Part shown: positions 13,001 through 22,000 of the stretch, piece after piece
Layout: each line of letters starts with the position of its first letter
How positions within the stretch are numbered: the first letter of the stretch is position 1
Source: Distichodus sexfasciatus
Lineage: Eukaryota > Chordata > Actinopteri > Characiformes > Distichodontidae
Assembly: GCA_032718565.1 (NCBI GenBank)
Contig: JAVGVS010000007.1
Span: forward strand, 5,572,259-5,636,258
Direction: 5' to 3'
Length of the DNA stretch: 64,000 nt
Translations under genes and position numbers: made by a program
The notes under the pieces: model-generated
Seen by the model: the letters and a program-made list of their open reading frames with translations, nothing else
Told to the model about the DNA's origin: nothing
Database searches by the model: none

Positions 13001-16000
13001 GAACATCATCCTGGTAAAATATACGCACATACACACATATATATATATATATACACACACACGCTAAATCTAAATGAAACAACACCTACATCTCCGTCTA
13101 ATTTTAATCTCATCATTGAGGCTCGGTAACCAAACACAATTTTGTAGTTTTTTTTCAAAACAAGATGGGAATTTTCCGTTTACACTTTTTCCTTTTGAAG
13201 ACCACTCCGTCTTTTACTGCATTTAGTAAGTGCTCTTATCCACAGCTGCTTCCACTTCCTAATTACAGGGACAATCTCCATGCAACACGTTAGGGGCTAT
13301 TAGAGGTATTAGAGCAATTAAGGGCCTTTGCTCAGGGGTCCGGCGATGGTTCCTGGGAATGAAACCGCCCCCCGATCTTCTGAGTCTGATTTTAAGATTC
13401 AAGATTCTTTATTTGCCGCATACATAGTTATACAAGTGCAACACTGTTAGATTGCCATTTTCCTAATTTCAGGGACAGTCTCCCTGAGAGCCACTTGGGG
13501 ACCCAGTGATGGTAGTGTTGAAGGTAGGACTCGAATCCCTGACCTCTTGGTCCAGAGGCGGGTGTCCTGACCACTAGACCACCACATAGTCAACTGTGAA
13601 ACGTTAACGTTTTGTCCAGTTAAGACTGGACAAAATGAACAGAATTAATTAAACTGGTTATGCAGATATTTTTGTAAATGCCCATTTTTTAAAATATGTT
13701 TGGGCCTTTCGTTTACACGCAGACAAGGTTTTAGCCAAAACGCCCTCAAAAGAGAAGATTTTTCAACACGCTGGAAGCTGTGGATACATGTGAACGAACG
13801 GCCAAACGTATAAAAAATATCTGTACACGTGTAAACGGGCCCTAAGTTACAGTTAACTACAGTTAAAGATGAGGAAATCAATCTTAAAAAGATTTAAAAA
13901 AGCTAATATATAGACAGGAAATAGAACAATGTTTAAGCAGACTGTTATGCTATAAACAGCAACCGTACATGTGCAGATGCAAAACAAAAGCAAAATGATC
14001 CTCATAAAGCCACAAAACATCCACAAATCTTAGCTTTTGCTACCTTTTAGGGGAGAATCACATCCTCACCAACACCTAAAAACCTGAGTAATCCCCCCCT
14101 TAACACACACACACACACACAGACGTTTTTAATTCTTCCCTGTTTCAATAATGTTTTCCTGTTGAATACTGATTTTTCTCTACACATGAACACACACATT
14201 TTCATTCCTCTGCATTCCCATAGTCCCTCAAAATTCTCAGAATTAATCTCGGCCCGTAGGAACTCGGCAACGCAAAACATCTGCCGCTATTTTCACCGCG
14301 TAAACGCAAGCGCAGACCTCTCATGTTATTCTCACAACCGCAGCTGATTTACCAGCGTGACGTCGAGCAGCTTGGCGCGGAGTCGACGTGCCAGACCTAC
14401 CTGTGGCCGCCGCGAACACGCAGTCCCCCATTAATACATCACACCGTGCCATCTGCAGGTGGTGCAGCCACAGCACCGGTATACGCTTTGCTTTTTCTGT
14501 ACAGTCAGGTAGCTGCAGGTGAGGGAGGGCGAGTGTGAAGCGCTGACCGTCTCACAGTAGCGTAATTAGCGATGGGTAGATTGTAGTGGAAATTGTTTGT
14601 TATTACCAGAGGTATGAAAGTAAACACACAAACTGAACCAGTGAAAATGCCTGGCATCCTCAAACACACAAATAGAGCTGCTCACATTGTCGGCTCGCTG
14701 CAGTGTCATCCATCCTGCTGAGCCAGATGGTGTGTGTAGTGCGGGGAGACGGTGACGGCTCCAGATGTCGGCTGAGGATTCTGCTTCTAGCACGGCATCA
14801 AGTGCATGGCACACTGTTTAAAGAGCTTTTAAATAATAGAAAATTGTCAGAAGTTTAGACAACATGTGACACACAACAGCTGAGAGAAAAATCTTCCTTG
14901 TGGTAACCTGCTGGACTCTTAACTTGAAAAACATTTCATTGTAACTCCTTTGTTACAGCTTGACATCTGTTACCCAGTGGACTGTTCACTATTTTGACCA
15001 CAGGACACCACTCCGCTCGGCATTTTTTGGGGTAGTCGGTAAGAACGGGTGTCATCGGGGCAGTTGGTAGTGTAACGGTCAGGGAGTTCACCCTGTGATC
15101 GGAAAGTCAAGCAAGGTTCCAAACCCCCAAGCACTTCCCCCCTGTGCACTGCCCGTGTTAGCTGCCCACTGCTCCTTCACGGATGGGTAAACAAGGAACA
15201 AATGCTGCACAGCACAAACGCTGACATGAAGTCACACACCAAACCTGTTTTCTCTTGTGAAAATCTTTACCCTGTACAGAGTGTTGCAAAATTTCAGTGA
15301 AGGTCCTGGGTTCGATCGCCGGTTCCTTCGTAGGGTCTTTTTGTGTGGAGTTTGCCTGCTCTCCCTGTGTTCGAGTGGGGTTTTTCCAGGTGCTCCGGTT
15401 TCCTCCCACAGTCCAAAAGCATGCACTGCAGGTTGACTGGCGAATCTAAATTGGCACTGTAAGGTGTGGTTGTGAGAGTGTGATGGCCCTGTGGTGTGTT
15501 GCTGCCCACCCAGGACCGATCCCCGCCTCGCACCCGTAGTTCCGGGATAGACTCTGCTCCATGCGACCCCAGAGGGATTAAGCGGTTCAGATAATGAGAA
15601 TGAGATGAGATGAGTAGAGGACGGCCCAAAAGCCGTTCGTCAAAATGACAAAATTAGTGTGGTGTTGTTTGACACTTGACCACATACAGTATAACGGCCA
15701 CTTTAGGGTCGGATCACTTGTGTGGAATGATAACTGCACAGTAAATTTGAGTGTGTGATTTCCATATTTGTGACCCTCCACGGCAAAACCAGTCGCTTGT
15801 CACAATGGAGGTTTCCGAAAAAAACGAGTGTTTATGTTGCGTGGGGTAAAATTCTGGATTTTTTGTTTTTAGTGTTTTGAAACAGTGGAAGGTCTATATT
15901 GTACTGTTGTCAATAAATTTCGCTGAAAAACTTACGCTTTCCATCCTATAAACGTGACTTTCTTGAGGTGAGGAATTCAATTCCAGCAGAATGTTAAAAG

Positions 16001-19000
16001 TTTCTGTTTTGACCGCTCTACTTCAATATTTACGGTAAATCCACTCGTTGACTAGTGTGAAGATATTTCTCCGGAATCCATCTTCGTCTCCCGAGTTCAG
16101 TTAACCTAACGCAGGTAGGCTATCCGTGTGGCTGTGAATGCAGCGTAGGCTAGCGTAAATGCAAACGTAGCCGCGACCGCACCAAGCGTCTGTGAGTGCT
16201 ACGGCGATAGTCAACTTCAAAGGCAGATTTCTCCGTTTCTCACTTGGCGTGACAGGAGAAATCCGACTCCTTTGAATGTTGATATCTCAGTCATATGTCG
16301 TCCCATTCATTCCATACAGGTATCGTTTTGAAGCTTGATTTATGCCCTTTCATGACAACATCATAACTCAATTTTGAAAATTTGCGACAAGCGACTGGTT
16401 TTGCCGTGGAGGGTCACATATTTTATTTGAGCACAAAATGGGAAATCTCAGAAACGACTTGTGATTCATTGTGTTCATGTTGGTCTTGGAAACGAATATT
16501 GAAAATATTGGATTTAGGTTTTTGGATTTAATGTGAAAAACAAATAGATTGAACATCCAAAAACGTCCAGCCCCGTGGTCCACAATCTAAGCAGATATGA
16601 AAACTAAAAATCTCAACTGTTACTCTTTCATTTTTACGTTATTCATCGTCCACATTCTAACGTTCTTAATTACTCCCTCAGATCTGTCCTCATCCCAGTC
16701 TCCCAGCCAAGCCAGCCACGACCAACACAGTGCCAGACCGCCGTCCCCTCCGGCCCCCATCGCCGCCGCCGCCGCCACTGCTACCCCCTCCTCGGACCAC
16801 TCTGCCCCTCCTGACCAACTAAGACCTATTTCGGACCCTCTCAGACCCAAGGAGCCCCCTCAGACGCTGCCGTACCTGGACAAGGCTCGCAGCAGTGACA
16901 CGTCGGCCGGCAAAAAGTCCTCCAGCCTACTGAACAGCGTGCGTCCACCGCATCACTCTAAAGAGGGCTCGGCAAGCCTCAACGGCAGGACCAAGCCCTG
17001 GGAGAGCTTCACCGCTGAGGAGTTTGCGCAGCAGTTCCACGAGTCCGTGCTGCAGTCCACTCAGAAGGCCTTGCAGAAGCATAAAGGTACGCCGCCCTTT
17101 CACGTAGAGCTCGCTTTGGAACGCGTTGTGTTCGCAGTTAGAACATCGCATAGTCCGAAGCAGATGCTGTTCATCAGCAGTGAGTCTGGAGAAGAGGTGG
17201 GGAATGTTGCATGGCTGGAGAGATTACAGATACAGTACAACGAAATGTGACCCCTGCATATGACCCCTCTGTGAAGGAGCAGTGGGCAGCTTTATGGCAG
17301 CACCACTCTCGGTAGCACAGCTTGGGGCGGTACCTTGCTCACAAATACCTCAGCGGTGCCTTTTACCAGTCCGGGACTTGAAGCCTGGGAGTTAACGTTA
17401 ATGTTTTCTACTCGATGTGTGTGTAACGTGCCTGTAAACATTTATTGTGCAGAAAATGCATCGTTTTCACCGCTTCCACATAGTTTTAGGAATTACAGGC
17501 CACAAGTCCAACCAGTCTTGAGGGACTAAAAGGCACAGATAGCTGATAGGTGAGGAGAAACCCCCTCGTGCACGAAACAGCAAATTTAGCTTTAACGGCT
17601 TGAGCCCGGTCGCCCCCCCGGTCCTCCGGTACCGGGGTCAGAACGGGAAGCCTTTATATAGACGGTAAACGTAAACAAACATGCACATCACCGATAGAAT
17701 CTCATCTAAAAATCTCAAACAAATTCCACCTGAACATAACAATTCCAACACCAAACACAGACATAAACAAAGAACAAAAACACTGCGTAGGTCTACGTGG
17801 AAGAAATACGGCTGTAGAACCTATACTACTATGGCTAACCACACATACCATATATCATATGAAAGCCGAGACTCCGCAGATTACACAGATAATATGTATT
17901 TATTTCTCATGTTCTGCTGTGTTGCATCTTCCTTTATTCTGACCCAGTAACATGAACACTGATTCCACGGTAATCTCACAAGTGTTACCTTTATAATGGT
18001 GGTACCAAAAGCATCAAACTAGACATTGTGGTTGCTGAGATACACATTTTATTTTGGGTTTCTTTTTTAGAGCAAAAATCTGTAAAACAGCTTCAGGGCT
18101 TAACGGGTTAACAGGTGTGTAACTGGAAGTTTAAAGTTGTGTGCACATACTGAAGTGATGCAACTTTTTCACCAAAGCACAAGCAGCCTGTACAGCAGAC
18201 ATTATGTTGTAAGAAACTTCCTCTTACCATTCCTCAACGTGTATTCCTTTATTCCATTACCACACATTTGTTTCTAGGTAAAAAGTAACTTAACTTTAGA
18301 TTAATTGGTCTCATCACATTCGCTGTGATTTTGCAACACTATTTTGAGAACAAATTGTGACCCTCCACGGCAAAACCAGTCGCTTGTCGCAACGGAGGTT
18401 TCCGAGAAAAACGAGCGTTTATGTTGCGTGGGGTAAAATTCTGGATTTTTTGTTTTTAGTGTTTTGAAACAGTGGAAGGTCTATACTGTACTGTTGTGAA
18501 TAAACTTTGCTGAAAAACCCTTTCCATCCTAAAAACGTGACTTTCTTGAGGTGAGGAATTCAATTCCAGCAGAATGTTAAAAGTTTCCGTTTTGACCGCT
18601 CTACTTCAATATTTACGGTAAATCCACTGGTTGACCAGCGTGAAGATATTTCTACGGAATCCATCTTCGTCTCCCGAGTTCAGTTAACCTAATGCAGGTA
18701 GGCTATCCGTGTGGCTGTGAATGCAGCGTAGGCTACCGTAAATACGACCGTAGCCGCGACCGCACCAAGCGTCTGTGAGTGCTACGGCGATAGTCAACTT
18801 CAAAGGCAGATTTCTCCGTTTCTCACTTGGCGTGACAGGAGAAACCCGACTCCTTTGAATGTTGATATCTCAGTCATATGTCGTCCCATTCATTCCATAT
18901 AGGTATCGTTTTGAAGCCTGATTTATGCCCTTTCACAACATCATAACTCAATTTTGAAAATTTGCAACAAGCGACTGGTTCTGCCGTGCAGAGTCACAAA

Positions 19001-22000
19001 TGAATACACACCTTCCTTTTCATGGTTCGAGGTTGCTCAACAGAATTCAGATTGTAGTTTGATGCAATGAACTCTCCAGTCAGATATCCGGCCAAACATT
19101 ATTCTGCACATTTTAATTATGTATAAATGCACTATTTATTATCTATATATTTGTCTACACATTCCTGGTACATGTGCATGGTCAATAAAGTGAATTCTTA
19201 CGTTGAATTAACAAAAAACTTCCTGTTAACGGCTTCGTCTCTCCCTCCTCCCTCCGTCCACTAGGTGGCGCTTTGGCCATCTCCGAGCCCAACCACACCG
19301 TGGACTCCTCAGTGCACTACAACATTCCGGAGCTCCAGGGCGGCCCGGCGCGCGCCATACATGCTCACACACACGCCTTGCCCCAACCCAACGGACAGCA
19401 CTGCCCCCCGGGACTCCGCCGGGACGGCGGTCACCCCGCCGCGCTAGCCGAGCTCTCAGCAGACGAGGACTCCGAGGAAGGGGAGGAGGAAGAGGAGGAG
19501 GACGAGACGCCGGGATCCCGGTGGCACGGCATCGAATCCATCTTCGAGGCTTATCAGGAATATGCTGAGGGTGAGGCGCTTTTAAGGAATGCCCTTGAAG
19601 AGATTGTTCTGAAGTGGTGGTTTGAGACGGGTGTAATAACGAGTGTCAGCAGCAGGTGGTGCTGACATTTTTCTGTTAATATAAGGCAGTCATTATGTCT
19701 GGCAAGTAGATGCCTTGGAAAAAGTAGAAAATTATCATGTGCCATTTTGCTTACAGTTGACTTCATGAACTGATTTCTAGTAGTCATGGATTAAAGTTTT
19801 CCGTCGCTGTGACAGATTTCTGTTAACTGAGTGCACTAAAGGTTAATAATGAGATTGATGCAGATCCGAAGGAAAAAGAATTGGTGGGGCTAAACAAGCT
19901 TCGGCAGCCAAAGTTGTGTAAAGGCTATCTTTTTCTTTGGTTTAATTACAATTTAATTATTTTTCGTAAAAATAAAAATAAACATTATGGTTTCGGCAGT
20001 TCGCTTAAACATTGACGGCTGCGGAGTAGCCTACAGGCTGCAAGCTATTTCCCGACGCTTGTTTAAGATGCCAAACTTCATAGTAAGGAGAAAATAATTC
20101 CCCAGCATTTAGTGCCACATCAGTCTCAAAGGCTTTTAATGTTCAAAAACAAAGACGAGATCTGCAAAAGGATGAATGGCACAGGCTTCTTGTTGCCTAG
20201 CATATCCTATGATAATAATAATAATGATAACAACAATAATAATAATAACAATAATAATAGGCTAGTGGTAGTATATTTTACATTTTCAAAAAAGATTGGA
20301 ATAGAACGTATTTATGATTGGAAGTCAGTGGTGTGTCATGAAGTGTCTCATTCGCTAATAGTAGCTAAAAAAGGTCAGAAAACAGTGGAGAAAACCCATT
20401 GCTTAAGAAGCCAAAACTCTGAAGCTCGAGATTCAGGACAGTGGCTCCGGTGTCCGGTGTTTTGCTTTAATCCATGCTAGTAGTGCATTAGGTTTCACCA
20501 CAGCTTATGATTAACAAGAACTAATCGATGTATTAATTTAATATCAAGATATTAACAACGATTTTACAATAAAGATTTGCAGAATCTTGCAGAGAACAAG
20601 CTCCTGGTGTCATCTTGTAGAGAATAGCGTGTACTCTCTCTCTCTTTATTAATCAGCCTCTCTAGAGACGTGTGTGTGATGTGGGGAGGGGAGGGGAGGG
20701 GAGGCATTTTCTTGTTTTCATTGTCTCCATGGCGATTAGCATGTGTGTGAGTGCTGGTAATGATGGGAATGAGATAACTCTCTCTCTCTCTCTCTCTCTC
20801 TCATCACTCCGTGTCATTTGTTCTCATCTCAGAGCAAAGCATCGAGCGGCAGGTGTTGCACACTCAGTGCAGGAGGCTGGAGGCTCAGCACTACAACCTC
20901 ACCCTGACTGCAGAGCAGCTCTCTCACTCCGTGGGGGTAAGTGGCGTTGTCTCCCACGTCATACCCTCACACACACTCTTCTGTGGGTGTTTCACGTCTC
21001 ACCTCTGTAAAGAGAGGGTTGATTACGGTCTATGATTTACATTGACAGCATTTAGCAGCCGCTCTTATCCAGAGCAACTTCTTAATTACAGGCACAGTCT
21101 GTCTGGAGCAAGTTAAGGGTTTTGTTCTGGGGTCCAGTAGTGGTTCAAGCTTTATGATCAGCAAACCTTATGGTCTCTCAGTGCCTAGTCGCGGGCCAAG
21201 AATTCACGGGTTGGAGTCTGGCTCTGTCCTGAGATCTACAAAGGCCTACTCAGGTGGAATAAGTAGGAACCTCTTCAGCTTTGATCAACTACAGTCTTCT
21301 GTTCTGCAAATACTCAAGCTCTTAACACCGATCAGCCATAACAGTATTGTCGGCTAGTCTTAGAATGAGCTCAAAACTAAATTACACTGGCCTAACTGGA
21401 CTCCTGTGATCAACAACCGATCTGTGCCCAGTGAGCAGAAAGTAGTTCGGTATAGGGGTGGGCGATATATCGAATATACTCGATGTTTCATGTGCGATGT
21501 AGTAAATGACTGTATCGTGACCATCGAGTATAAATCCTAACGTTATTGTTAAACAGACAGCATGTACTTTCGAGTTTTGCTTTTCTGCCCCGTCAAAGCA
21601 GACAGCTCGCTCCCCCGCCCGTCCAGAAAACTCCTAGCACATGCGCGTTTTGTACCGCTTTCGTGTTTCGCTTCTCTGCTCGCTGCCCCACCTATGGCGT
21701 CACATCAATGCCAAAACTAGAGCGCGCAAAATGGCTTGCCGCAAAAATTCCGTGAGCGTAAATTTCAAAGTCACGAGCGCAAATGTGAAACGCGAGAGCA
21801 CAAAATTAAGAAACAAGTGTGCGGTTGTTATAATATTGCGTGCAAACTGTATTTTTCCTCTCTCGAATGTCTTTTTTCCTCTCGATGTGTTAAATGTCCT
21901 CGCACGCAAAGTGAGTGAGATTTCTACGCGCGCGGTTTGAAAGGGGCGGGTTTTAGCAGTTTGGGGGCAGGGTTTTAGCAGTTTCTGCCTGCGAATCCTG

